NCBI RefSeq assembly: GCF_900129645.1
Contig: NZ_FSQZ01000001.1
Span: 372,001-436,000, forward strand
Reading direction: 5' to 3'
DNA from: Acetomicrobium flavidum
Lineage (GTDB): Bacteria; Synergistota; Synergistia; Synergistales; Acetomicrobiaceae
DNA length: 64,000 nt
Shown here: piece by piece, positions 7,423 to 15,178 of the stretch
Numbering within the stretch: position 1 is the first letter of the stretch
Layout of the letters: each line of letters opens with the position of its first letter
The notes under the pieces: generated by a model
Databases searched by the model: none
What the model was told of the DNA's origin: nothing
What the model saw: the letters and a program-made list of their open reading frames with translations, nothing else
Translations under genes and position numbers: made by a program

Positions 7423-8243
7423 CAACGATTACCCCCTAAGCTTTCGATCAATTTCATATATTGTTCTACGTACTCAGGCAGATCCGCGTTTACGAACTCT
7501 CCGATCACTATCTTGCCTTCGAGCTCTTCCTTTGACATGGTGGTAGCCTTGTTGTACATCACGCTATTTTCTTTGAAAAAGTTGATATTGTCTATGGGCC
7601 TTGGCCTCTTGTTCTTACGGCCAAACTGGGTATGACAATGGGTCACAACCTCAACTACGGCAAACCCCTTTTTCGAGATGGCAGTCTTGACGTATTTTTC
7701 AATGAGCAAAGGATGAGCTACAGTCGCCCTGGCCACATAAGAAGCACCAGCTCCGGCAGCAAGTTTACAAATGTCAAAGGGAACGTCAATAACCCCGTAA
7801 GGAGCCGTCGTGGCATAAGCGCCAACCGGTGTGGTCGGCGAGGCCTGCCCTCCGGTCATCCCATATATATTGTTGTTCATTACGACTGCGGTGATATCTA
7901 TATTTCGCCTACAGGCGTGGATGAAGTGATTGCCCCCTATGGCCGTGCAGTCGCCGTCTCCCATCACGTCGATGACCGTCAGCTTGGGGTTGGCCAATTT
8001 TACGCCCGTCGCGAAGGGCAAAGATCTTCCATGAGTAGTATGCAACGTGCAGGCATCTATATACCCCGGCATTCTGCTTGAACAACCGATGCCCGATGCG
8101 ATGACCGTCTCCTCTTTCTTCTTGCCCAGATCGACGAGCGCCCTCAATATTGCGTGCATTATAATGCCATGACCACAACCGGGACACCAGATATGTGGGA
8201 AAAAGCGAGCACGCAACCAATCTAATACTTCTTGGCTAGGCAT
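7422..8243 (-). CDS. korB: 2-oxoacid:ferredoxin oxidoreductase, beta (TPP-binding) subunit
   Basis: A 273-aa subunit carrying the thiamine diphosphate site. CPGCGHG is near residue 20, GIGCSS near 50, and the diphosphate/Mg motif MGDGDCTAIGGNH near 100, followed by NNNIYGMTGGQ. The start at 8243 follows the korA stop after 1 nt, and AAGGAGG sits 9 nt upstream inside the end of korA. A longer frame back to 8318 overlaps korA and lacks this support. Operon order korD-korA-korB-korC matches 2-oxoglutarate-type four-subunit enzymes. Confidence 0.9.
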   Translation of the reverse strand: MPSQEVLDWLRARFFPHIWCPGCGHGIIMHAILRALVDLGKKKEETVIASGIGCSSRMPGYIDACTLHTTHGRSLPFATGVKLANPKLTVIDVMGDGDCTAIGGNHFIHACRRNIDITAVVMNNNIYGMTGGQASPTTPVGAYATTAPYGVIDVPFDICKLAAGAGASYVARATVAHPLLIEKYVKTAISKKGFAVVEVVTHCHTQFGRKNKRPRPIDNINFFKENSVMYNKATTMSKEELEGKIVIGEFVNADLPEYVEQYMKLIESLGGNR

Positions 8244-8244
8244 T

Positions 8245-9378
8245 TTAGGCAACCTCCTTGATAAATTCAAAGATTTCCGATGGCCTGAAGAGCTCGCCGT
8301 TGACCAAGCCCTTCGCAAAAACTTTTGCCCTTCCGCTTACCACTCTTTCGACTTCTAATACCATCTGGCCACAGTTGAGCTCCGGCACCAACACAGCTTT
8401 TACGTTATTTACTAAAGCTTGCAGTTCCTTGTCCGGGAAAGGCCACAGTGTCACAGGCCTAAAGAACCCTACCTTTAAGCCCTTGCTCCTTGCCTCTCGG
8501 ACTGCGCTAAGGGCAGTACGTGACACTGAACCATAGGCGACCACAATCATGTCGGCATCGCTGACCTCATATGTTTCATATCTCACTATTTCGTCCCTAA
8601 AGCGCCTTACTTTCCTAACCAGCCTCAAGATCTTCCTTTCTATGACCTCTGGATCATTCGTGGGAAAGCCCCATTCGTCGTGAGTCAGGCCCGTAACATG
8701 CCACCTGTACCCATCGCCGAAGGCAGCCATAGGAGGAATATCATCTTCGGGATCGGGCTTGTAGGGGACGTATTCCTCGGGTCTCGTCTTAGGCCTCTTA
8801 CGATTCAGGACTGTAAAAGTACCATCATCCGGAACGATTATCTTCTCTCTCATATGGCCTACAACTTCATCGCCCAAGAAGATTACCGGTTGCCTGAACC
8901 TTTCCGCCAAATTGAAGGCCTCTATCGCGAGTTCATAGCACTCCTGAACGGATGCTGGGGCCAATGTAATGGCCTCATGATCGCCATGAGTCCCCCATCT
9001 GGCTTGCATCACGTCCTGTTGCGATACCTTTGTGGGTAAACCTGTGGAAGGTCCCCCTCTCATCACGTTTACGACCACAATAGGCACCTCGGCCATATAA
9101 GCTAATCCCAGGTTTTCCTGCTTCAAAGAAAATCCTGGTCCGGATGTCGCGGTCATCGCCTTGTAACCAGCCAATGAAGCTCCAATCACTGCCGCTATAC
9201 TGGCTATTTCATCCTCCATTTGGATGAACCTTCCACCGACCTTCGGCAACTCAAGCGCCATGGTCTCGGCTATCTCAGACGACGGGGTTATTGGGTATCC
9301 GCCGAAAAACCGGCATCCGGCGGCTAGCGCTCCCATTGCCACTGCCGTGTTGCCTTGCCAAAATTGGACTTTAGGCAT
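8245..9378 (-). CDS. korA: 2-oxoacid:ferredoxin oxidoreductase, alpha subunit
   Basis: A 377-aa pyrimidine-binding/transketolase-C subunit. The N-terminal block QGNTAVAMGALAAGCRFFGG then YPITPSSEIAE, and later TSGPGFSLKQENLG, are typical of 2-oxoacid:acceptor oxidoreductase alpha chains. The C-terminal third has the usual PELNCGQM segment. ATG at 9378 has AAGGAGG 9 nt upstream; a TTG at 9381 is also in frame. The start lies inside the korD end (8-nt overlap), so translation is coupled. Expected to act in the cytoplasm, feeding electrons from 2-oxoacids to ferredoxin during amino acid fermentation or biosynthesis. Confidence 0.9.
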   Translation of the reverse strand: MPKVQFWQGNTAVAMGALAAGCRFFGGYPITPSSEIAETMALELPKVGGRFIQMEDEIASIAAVIGASLAGYKAMTATSGPGFSLKQENLGLAYMAEVPIVVVNVMRGGPSTGLPTKVSQQDVMQARWGTHGDHEAITLAPASVQECYELAIEAFNLAERFRQPVIFLGDEVVGHMREKIIVPDDGTFTVLNRKRPKTRPEEYVPYKPDPEDDIPPMAAFGDGYRWHVTGLTHDEWGFPTNDPEVIERKILRLVRKVRRFRDEIVRYETYEVSDADMIVVAYGSVSRTALSAVREARSKGLKVGFFRPVTLWPFPDKELQALVNNVKAVLVPELNCGQMVLEVERVVSGRAKVFAKGLVNGELFRPSEIFEFIKEVA

Positions 9379-9625
9379 CAAGCTTCGCCTCCTTAACCGT
9401 TACAGCAAGATCGGGACAGATATTTTCACATTGATGACATCCTATGCAATCGTCCATCCTTACGGGCTCCGATTTGACCCTCTCGTTAAATTCAAGAACC
9501 TTTTTGGGACATATGGCAATGCAAAGCCCGCACCCCTTACACCACGCCTCATTAATGCTAACCGTGAACTTTGCCAAAGGAGACACCACCCTCCACGGAA
9601 TCTGATTATCGTTTAGCAATTCCAT
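9371..9625 (-). CDS. korD: 2-oxoacid:ferredoxin oxidoreductase, delta (ferredoxin) subunit
   Basis: An 84-aa protein with two [4Fe-4S] motifs, CKGCGLCIAICP and CIGCHQCENICP, that passes electrons from the TPP site to ferredoxin. First gene of korDABC. The start is uncertain. ATG at 9625 has no ribosome site and falls at the predicted transcription start, which would make the mRNA leaderless. A TTG at 9577 (giving a 68-aa protein beginning at AKFTV) has GGAGGG 11 nt upstream. Both leave the cluster domains intact. The promoter spacer holds a perfect palindrome (9639-9653) that could be an operator. Confidence 0.85.
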   Translation of the reverse strand: MELLNDNQIPWRVVSPLAKFTVSINEAWCKGCGLCIAICPKKVLEFNERVKSEPVRMDDCIGCHQCENICPDLAVTVKEAKLDA

Positions 9626-9630
9626 GGTAA

Positions 9631-9659
9631 ATTATGACGATAATGGAATTATCATGCAA
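9631..9659 (-). promoter_or_regulatory. Promoter of korDABC with palindrome in the spacer
   Basis: Minus strand TTGCAT (9659-9654), a 17-nt spacer and CATAAT (9636-9631). The spacer contains the perfect palindrome GATAAT-TCC-ATTATC at 9639-9653. Position and symmetry suggest repressor binding between the two hexamers, but no regulator is known. Confidence 0.5.
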
Positions 9660-9743
9660 ATAAAGACATGATCTTGCTATTGCAAATATTCAGACATATT
9701 ATATAAGCCATGAGCCCATCTATCAGATATATGCCATCGGCAC

Positions 9744-10424
9744 CTATTTATATGGTTCCCTTATGTATAACGCACGTATCTCCAAAGGGCTTTTAGCTTC
9801 TTTCCGAAGCCTGAAGCCAAGCTTGGCCACATTACCTCCCCGGACACCCCTTGAAAACAAATGCACCCCTTCGGGTTTCATTTGAAATCTATTGATATCA
9901 TCTCCCGCGACAAATACTTGACGCGACTCCTTAACGTAGTTATTTGCGAAGGATAAAATGGTCTTTTCGTCGTAAACCCCTGGGCTTTTCAGTTCGATAA
10001 AACCTTCTCCATTGCTTTCTAAAATGGACGCGTAATACTCGTGCCCTCTGGCCCAAATCACCGGTATGACGACCGCATTTCTCGCGTAAACGAGCTCGTA
10101 AGCCAAAGCATTCAGTGAAATAATAGGAACGATCGGCACTTCCAGTGCAAAGGCAAGGGCCAAGGCGTAAGACAATCCAACTCGCACGCCGGTAAAATAA
10201 CCTGGCCCAATTGTGACAGCCACGGCATCCACATCCGTCAGGGTAAATCCTCCAAAACTGAGTAAATTTTCTACCAGATTGGGAAGAAGTGCAGACTGAT
10301 ATCTCCCTATGTCGAAGGACATCTCCCCGACCATAAGGTCGCCCTTGGCACAACCAACAGCCGTATACCTTGTTGAACAATCAATACCCAATATAAGACA
10401 ATCCGTAGATTCTAAACACCCCAT
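9744..10424 (-). CDS. tsaB: tRNA threonylcarbamoyladenosine synthesis protein TsaB
   Basis: A 226-aa ASKHA-fold protein, the TsaD partner in making t6A37 on tRNAs that read ANN codons. ILGIDCSTRYTAVG near residues 11-24 and the signature IGPGYFTGVRVG near 72-83 are typical. It overlaps the end of tsaE by 13 nt. tsaD and tsaC are not in the window. Neighbours acpS-nnrDE-orf71-tsaE-tsaB form one leftward cluster, a common grouping in many bacteria. Confidence 0.92.
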   Translation of the reverse strand: MGCLESTDCLILGIDCSTRYTAVGCAKGDLMVGEMSFDIGRYQSALLPNLVENLLSFGGFTLTDVDAVAVTIGPGYFTGVRVGLSYALALAFALEVPIVPIISLNALAYELVYARNAVVIPVIWARGHEYYASILESNGEGFIELKSPGVYDEKTILSFANNYVKESRQVFVAGDDINRFQMKPEGVHLFSRGVRGGNVAKLGFRLRKEAKSPLEIRALYIREPYK

Positions 10425-10921
10425 GACGATACCCTCTTATTGAAACGTTTTAACGCTTCGATAGCAGTTTCCCCTGAAGCTCTAATTAACACCTTTCGAC
10501 ACTCTCTTTTGACCATGTCATCTTCATAGGAAATGACGACATGCCACCACTCGTTTACGAAAGGGAAATACCCTGGTTTCCCCCACTCTATGGCTACCAA
10601 GAAACCGTTATCGACATATTCCTCGATGCCAATGCTCTCGATTTCTGATTCTTTGAGACGGTAAAGATCAACATGTGCAATAGGCGGATCGGTGGGATAT
10701 TCGTTGATCAAGGTAAAAGATGGGCTTCGTACATCAGGCCAACCTAAAGCAAGGGCAATTCCTCGAACCAGCATTGTCTTTCCAGTACCTAACTCACCAT
10801 CCAGGTAAATGACCAAACCAGGAAATATGACCGCACCAATAGCCCTGCCGAAGTTGATCATCATCTTGGGAGACGATATAAAATAGGAGTAAGGAAAATC
10901 CATATGTGCCTTCACCACCAA
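10412..10921 (-). CDS. tsaE: tRNA threonylcarbamoyladenosine synthesis ATPase TsaE
   Basis: A 169-aa P-loop ATPase that assists TsaB-TsaD in t6A synthesis. Walker A is GELGTGKT near residues 42-49, then SPSFTLINEYP near 70-80, and the conserved HVDLYRL follows near 87. The start is ambiguous. TTG at 10921 follows the upstream stop directly and has AAGGA 8 nt before it, but GTG codons at 10918 and 10915 and ATG at 10903 are in frame, and any of them keeps the whole domain. Confidence 0.9.
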   Translation of the reverse strand: MVVKAHMDFPYSYFISSPKMMINFGRAIGAVIFPGLVIYLDGELGTGKTMLVRGIALALGWPDVRSPSFTLINEYPTDPPIAHVDLYRLKESEIESIGIEEYVDNGFLVAIEWGKPGYFPFVNEWWHVVISYEDDMVKRECRKVLIRASGETAIEALKRFNKRVSSWGV

Positions 10922-11137
10922 TCATGTTTTCCTTCTAAATAACAATAGCACGCCCAAAAGGCCAAAGAGCACTATCAGCACATATAAAGGAATACGTGCA
11001 CGAGAGCCCTGGAACCTAAAGCACATGAAGAAAAGCGCCGTAAGGGCAAACGACAGAAAGGTAATTTTAAATCCGCGAATTCTTGTCCTTTCGGTCTTCT
11101 TCAGCTCCTCTTCCCAATCTATTCGTCTTCTTGCCAT
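10922..11137 (-). CDS. Small two-helix membrane protein, function unknown
   Basis: 71 aa: a charged N-terminus rich in Arg, Glu and Lys (about 1-24) followed by two hydrophobic segments near 26-42 and 50-66, ending RRKT. The family was not recognised. GGGAG lies 9 nt before the ATG. It begins 71 nt inside the end of nnrDE in another frame and ends immediately before the tsaE start, so it is placed as a co-translated member of the operon. Because nnrDE is complete without its last residues, either this frame or the nnrDE tail could be non-essential. Confidence 0.6.
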   Translation of the reverse strand: MARRRIDWEEELKKTERTRIRGFKITFLSFALTALFFMCFRFQGSRARIPLYVLIVLFGLLGVLLLFRRKT

Positions 11138-12674
11138 ATCTCATATCTCCCATTAGGGACCTTATTTCGTCGGCGATCTCCCTGGAAAGATTTCCATCGA
11201 GCCCCTTCTTTAACTCCAACAGCTCTCCTGCCCTTCCGTGAAGCCACACGGCTAAGCTCGCTGCATCCATGAGTTTCAAATTAGACGCCCAAAAAGCACC
11301 GATCACGCCGCTTAGCACATCGCCGGATCCCGGCGTGGAAAGTGCAGGACTGCCCGAATCTACCACTCTATGCTCGAATCCATTGGTAATTACGCTGTGA
11401 TAACCTTTTAACACGCACGGGCCAAACCTTTGAGAGAGCCTTTCTGCCGATTCCAAGCGATTTTCCCCAATCCATGAAGGTTTGCAGGCCAGCAACCTCG
11501 CTGCCTCTCCTTCATGGGGAGTTAAAATTACGTCGTCTTTTCTTTTTAACGTCGAGGATGATACAGAAAGTGCATAAAGCGCGTCAGCATCGCAGACCAT
11601 TTTTTTATGCCATCTTTCCCATAACAGGGACACCAATGCCATCGTATCCTCTCCTCTGCCCATGCCGGGACCTACGACAAGCACATCTATGTTGCTTTCC
11701 AGGGCATTCAAGGTCTCAAGCGCCTTTACAGACAAGGTCCTTTTATCCGACCTGACAGGAAGATATATGGCTTCAGGCAGAAACTGGCCATACTGCAGAT
11801 ATACCTCCTCAGGAAGGATCACATAGACGATGCCGGCTCCCGCCCTTAATGCACCAAGGGCGGAAAGAGTAGGAGCACCCCTGTAAATGTCGGACCCGCC
11901 CAAAACGGCCACACAACCTCTATCGCCCTTATGTAATCCTAAGGGTCTTTCCGGTAAGGCGTTGCAAGAGGCATTTTCATCCCATAAAAAACACCTGTTT
12001 TCAAACGTCAAAGCCCCAAGCATAGTGGGTACGCCAATGTCGACGAGGATGACCCTTCCGGAGCAAAAGGCGCCCGGTGCCACATAAAGGCCAGTTTTGT
12101 GAACGTGCATCGTAAGTGTCACGTCAGCCTTGACCGCCAAGCCGGGAATGCGTCCCGATGAGGCATCCACACCGCTCGGCACATCCACTGAGACGATGAA
12201 AGAGGCTCGACGCAACGCCCTTATCAACCTGGCCACTTCCCCTTCCGGGGCCCCCCTGAAGCCTACTCCCAGGAGAGCATCTATGCATATATCTGCCCCA
12301 TCTATTTCGCCTTCAAGCTGCGAATCCGATAAGTCCTCCGAGAAGGATATGCCTCCTCCAAGTTTCATGAAGGCGTTTGCGTTGATAAGTGCATCACCCT
12401 TGTAAGATTCAAGCATGGGAAGAGAGGATATTGCCTTGACATCAAACCCCTCGTTAAGTAAATGCCTGGCTGCAACGAACCCATCTCCGCCGTTATTCCC
12501 CGGGCCCGCAAAGATCAAAACCTTGCCTTTGCCTCGTCTTCTTAAAGACTGCGACACAAAGGACGCCACTGCTCTGCCGGCGTTTTCCATCAGGACCGAA
12601 CCTGGGAGGGAAAGTTCCTCCATGATCATCCTGTCCACCAATTTAGCCGTTTCGGCACTGCAAAGAGGAATCAT
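11067..12674 (-). CDS. nnr: Bifunctional NAD(P)HX epimerase / ADP-dependent dehydratase
   Basis: A 535-aa fusion repairing damaged NADH and NADPH hydrates. The N-terminal YjeF epimerase domain (about 1-210) has AGPGNNGGDGFVAARHL. The C-terminal ribokinase-like dehydratase (about 225-505) has GGSDIYRGAPTLSA, VGPGMGRGED and the catalytic TPGSGDVLSG. ATG at 12674 is preferred: GGAGG lies 7 nt upstream, against about 1 nt for the ATG at 12680, which overlaps the acpS stop. The last 20 or so residues are basic, not family-like, and overlap the small membrane protein gene in another frame. Confidence 0.92.
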   Translation of the reverse strand: MIPLCSAETAKLVDRMIMEELSLPGSVLMENAGRAVASFVSQSLRRRGKGKVLIFAGPGNNGGDGFVAARHLLNEGFDVKAISSLPMLESYKGDALINANAFMKLGGGISFSEDLSDSQLEGEIDGADICIDALLGVGFRGAPEGEVARLIRALRRASFIVSVDVPSGVDASSGRIPGLAVKADVTLTMHVHKTGLYVAPGAFCSGRVILVDIGVPTMLGALTFENRCFLWDENASCNALPERPLGLHKGDRGCVAVLGGSDIYRGAPTLSALGALRAGAGIVYVILPEEVYLQYGQFLPEAIYLPVRSDKRTLSVKALETLNALESNIDVLVVGPGMGRGEDTMALVSLLWERWHKKMVCDADALYALSVSSSTLKRKDDVILTPHEGEAARLLACKPSWIGENRLESAERLSQRFGPCVLKGYHSVITNGFEHRVVDSGSPALSTPGSGDVLSGVIGAFWASNLKLMDAASLAVWLHGRAGELLELKKGLDGNLSREIADEIRSLMGDMRYGKKTNRLGRGAEEDRKDKNSRI

Positions 12675-12676
12675 GT

Positions 12677-13045
12677 TCATGCCTCCAACATGACAAAAGC
12701 TATGGCCATATCCCGTTCATGGCTGATTGAGAGCCAAGCTTTACTTATGCCTCTTTCTGCCAGTATTTTGATTAATATATCATTAAAACTGAACTGCGGT
12801 TCGCCCATTTTGCCGTGAACTACCCAGGCGTTTTTCAATCCCATGTCCCACAAGCCCAACGTCAAGGCCTTGGCCAGGGCCTCCCTGGCAGCGTAATAGC
12901 CAGCGAAGTGCTGTTCAGGACAGGCCTTCGAAAGAGCAAAGGAAATCTCTTCTTCGGAAAAGACCCTTTTCAAGAATTTCTCAGATCGAATGTGAAGCTT
13001 CATCCTTGGTATGCTGCACAGGTCCACTCCAGTTCCCTTTATCAC
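12677..13045 (-). CDS. acpS: Holo-[acyl-carrier-protein] synthase
   Basis: A 122-aa 4'-phosphopantetheinyl transferase that activates acyl carrier protein. GTGVDLCSIPRM near residues 3-14 carries the Mg-binding Asp, and the second conserved block is FAGYYAAREALAKAL near 52-66. The start is GTG at 13045 with only a weak ribosome site. The stop overlaps a possible nnr start. It is the first gene of the leftward nnr-tsaE-tsaB cluster and lies just downstream of the tRNA-Val terminator, so it may depend on read-through or a promoter not seen. Confidence 0.92.
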   Translation of the reverse strand: MIKGTGVDLCSIPRMKLHIRSEKFLKRVFSEEEISFALSKACPEQHFAGYYAAREALAKALTLGLWDMGLKNAWVVHGKMGEPQFSFNDILIKILAERGISKAWLSISHERDMAIAFVMLEA

Positions 13046-13080
13046 GATGCCATCAACTCTCTTTCTGAGGCTACAAAAAA

Positions 13081-13108
13081 AGGAGTCTAGCTTTCAGACC
13101 AGACTCCT
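13081..13108 (-). terminator. Terminator after tRNA-Val
   Basis: Perfect 8-bp stem AGGAGTCT / AGACTCCT with a 12-nt loop. Seven T follow on the minus strand, and four T follow on the plus strand. It lies 12 nt after tRNA-Val and 35 nt before acpS. Confidence 0.85.
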
Positions 13109-13120
13109 TTTATGCCCTCA

Positions 13121-13195
13121 TGGTGGGTGGTGCAGGACTCGAACCTGCGACCTCTTCCGCGTCAAGGAAGCGTTCTCCCTCTGAACTAACCACCC
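13121..13195 (-). tRNA. tRNA-Val (anticodon GAC)
   Basis: 75 nt with encoded CCA. Acceptor GGGTGGT / ACCACCC, anticodon stem CTTCC / GGAAG with loop TTGACGC (GAC), T-arm with GGTTCGAGTCC. Confidence 0.96.
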
Positions 13196-13222
13196 AAATA
13201 TGCCCCGTCGCTCGACTAATAC

Positions 13223-13251
13223 ACTTTATCAAACCCGTTCATCATTGTCAA
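13223..13251 (-). promoter_or_regulatory. Promoter for tRNA-Val
   Basis: Minus strand TTGACA (13251-13246), a 17-nt spacer and TAAAGT (13228-13223), 28 nt before the tRNA. The -35 is a perfect match. Confidence 0.75.
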
Positions 13252-13294
13252 CAGGCCTGGCCTTGCCGCTTCGCCTTAAAGATTGCTTTGTAAA

Positions 13295-13921
13295 TTATAA
13301 ATTTTCCTCAACCTTTTTGAGTCCTTCGCCTACAACGGCGTCGATCTCCTTTATGAGGTTTTCCAACTCCCTCCTGGTCTTATCGCAAAAATCTTGATCC
13401 CTGACCCCCGCCAGGTTTATCCTCACGTTATAAGCAGCAGCTTTGGAAGAGGAAGAAGATAACAGCAAGGCAGTACCGCCATCGGTAATCGCGTTCACGT
13501 TTCCACCCTCCACAGCCCGTTTGGCATATTCCGCAAGTTCACAGCAAGACTGCAATGTCTTCATCGGAACAAGTGCAGCTTTTTTCAGGGCTTCCTGCAT
13601 GGCGGCGCTCCGCCTGGCTTTTTCCTCATCGCTATTTTTAGGAAGCCGCATTGCATCCATGAAGTCGTTGAAGGCTGCGGTATCTTCGTCCATTAAGGCC
13701 AAAAATCTATCGCGCAAATCATCGGCCTTCCCTGCAAGCTCTTCCATGCACGTCCATTGATCCTTATACTTTTCCTTTCCAACGGTAAGCCTTGCGACCA
13801 TGGCAACCAAAGCTGCTCCCAGAGCTCCTCCAAGGGCGGCAACGCTTCCGCCGCCGGGAGCAGGAGAGTCTGACGCCAGCTCCTTCAAAAACTCCTCTAT
13901 GGACATCTTCATCATAGACAT
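13295..13921 (-). CDS. Formimidoyltetrahydrofolate cyclodeaminase family protein
   Basis: A 208-aa protein matching the C-terminal (cyclodeaminase) domain of bifunctional FTCD. The glycine-rich block DSPAPGGGSVAALGGALGAA is near residues 18-37, followed by helical sequence. It should convert 5-formimino-THF to 5,10-methenyl-THF and ammonia. Here it is a separate gene from the transferase (15178-16089), as in several anaerobes. GAGGGG lies 7 nt before ATG 13921. It is the last gene of the hut cluster, 15 nt after hutI. Stand-alone members of this family are also annotated as methenyl-THF cyclohydrolases, which cannot be excluded. Confidence 0.85.
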   Translation of the reverse strand: MSMMKMSIEEFLKELASDSPAPGGGSVAALGGALGAALVAMVARLTVGKEKYKDQWTCMEELAGKADDLRDRFLALMDEDTAAFNDFMDAMRLPKNSDEEKARRSAAMQEALKKAALVPMKTLQSCCELAEYAKRAVEGGNVNAITDGGTALLLSSSSSKAAAYNVRINLAGVRDQDFCDKTRRELENLIKEIDAVVGEGLKKVEENL

Positions 13922-13936
13922 GCCATCACCCCTCGA

Positions 13937-15178
13937 TCAAATCTTTTTTCCCATTTTATACACTTCTTTGACGTTCGTGGCCCCAAGATGATAAGCCATA
14001 ACGCCGGGCGTTTCGCCTTCCAAGACTACAAAGTCCGCCTTCTTGCCTCTCTGAAGGCTTCCAACCTGGCGGGCCATTCCTATGGCGTAGGCGGCATTGA
14101 GGGTAGATGCCGTCAATGCTTCCTCCATCGACAAACCCATGCCCAATACGGCAAGCCTATATACCATCTCCATGGACTCGCAATAACAGGAACCGGGATT
14201 GCAATCCGTGGCCAGGGCCACCGGAACGCCCAATTCCATCATCCTCCTTGCGCGGGCAAAGGGCTTCCTCAGACTAAAGGCCGTGGCAGGCAAAAGGACG
14301 GCCAAAATCCCATTTTGAGCCATAGCCCTTAGACCTTCATCGCTTGCAGCAAGAAGATGTTCTGCCGAGTCGACCTTGAGCTCTGCGGCAAGCTTCGCCC
14401 CTCCCAGATCATAAACCTCATCTGCATGAAGCTTTAAGCCCAAGCCGTATCCTCTTGCTGCCTGCAGGATCCTTCTTGCATCTTCTACAGAAAATACACC
14501 TTCCTCGCAAAAGACATCACAGTACTTAGCAAGGTTACGTTTCGCAACGTAGGGAATCATTTCGTCAATCACAAGCTCCACATAAGCCTTGGGGTTGTCC
14601 TTGTATTCCATCGGAATGGCGTGAGCTCCCATGAAGGTGGGCACAACGTCAAGCGGATTGCCGTTCAGTTGGCCTATCACCTCGAGCATCTTGATTTCAT
14701 GCTCGAGGGAGAGGCCATAACCGCTTTTTATTTCTATGGTGGTGATGCCGCTTTTTGCTGCCCTTGATACGACTTCTTTCGTATTTTCGTAAAGCTCCTC
14801 CTTGCTGGCCGACCTCACCTTATCGACAGTCGATAGTATCCCGCCACCCATCTTTAGGATATCGAGGTAAGAAGCGCCTTGGAGGCGCATGACGAATTCC
14901 CTTTCCCTCGTCCCCATAAAACAAGCGTGCGTATGAGGATCGACGAAGCCCGGGATGATGCATCTGCCTTCGAGGTCTATTTCCTCGACTTCCTCACCGG
15001 AAGGCAGGCTTTCCAAGATCTCCCTTTCTTGACCAATGCTGGCGATATAGCCTTCTTCGACTATCAAGGCCCCCTCTTCTGTGACGGCTACATATCCCAT
15101 TTCATTGCCAGCCAATGGCTTGCCGTCATCTATGGGAGTATATATGCGCGCATTTCTAAAAAGCTTTAAGGTCATCAT
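13937..15178 (-). CDS. hutI: Imidazolonepropionase
   Basis: A 413-aa amidohydrolase that opens 4-imidazolone-5-propionate to N-formimino-glutamate, the third step of histidine breakdown. Metal-binding HTH is in GFVDPHTHACFMGTR, the second histidine is in KLHADEV and a later Asp in LATDCNPGS. The length fits the family. The start at 15178 overlaps the ftcD stop (TGATG), with GAAGGG 4 nt upstream; the adjacent ATG at 15175 has 7-nt spacing and is equally good. The substrate would come from urocanase, which is absent from this cluster. Confidence 0.94.
   Translation of the reverse strand: MMTLKLFRNARIYTPIDDGKPLAGNEMGYVAVTEEGALIVEEGYIASIGQEREILESLPSGEEVEEIDLEGRCIIPGFVDPHTHACFMGTREREFVMRLQGASYLDILKMGGGILSTVDKVRSASKEELYENTKEVVSRAAKSGITTIEIKSGYGLSLEHEIKMLEVIGQLNGNPLDVVPTFMGAHAIPMEYKDNPKAYVELVIDEMIPYVAKRNLAKYCDVFCEEGVFSVEDARRILQAARGYGLGLKLHADEVYDLGGAKLAAELKVDSAEHLLAASDEGLRAMAQNGILAVLLPATAFSLRKPFARARRMMELGVPVALATDCNPGSCYCESMEMVYRLAVLGMGLSMEEALTASTLNAAYAIGMARQVGSLQRGKKADFVVLEGETPGVMAYHLGATNVKEVYKMGKKI

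Noticed and set aside
9639-9653. Palindrome in the kor promoter as a standard Fur box
   Set aside because: The arms match but the spacing is 3 nt, not the 7 nt of the 6-7-6 Fur arrangement; kept only as an unassigned operator candidate.
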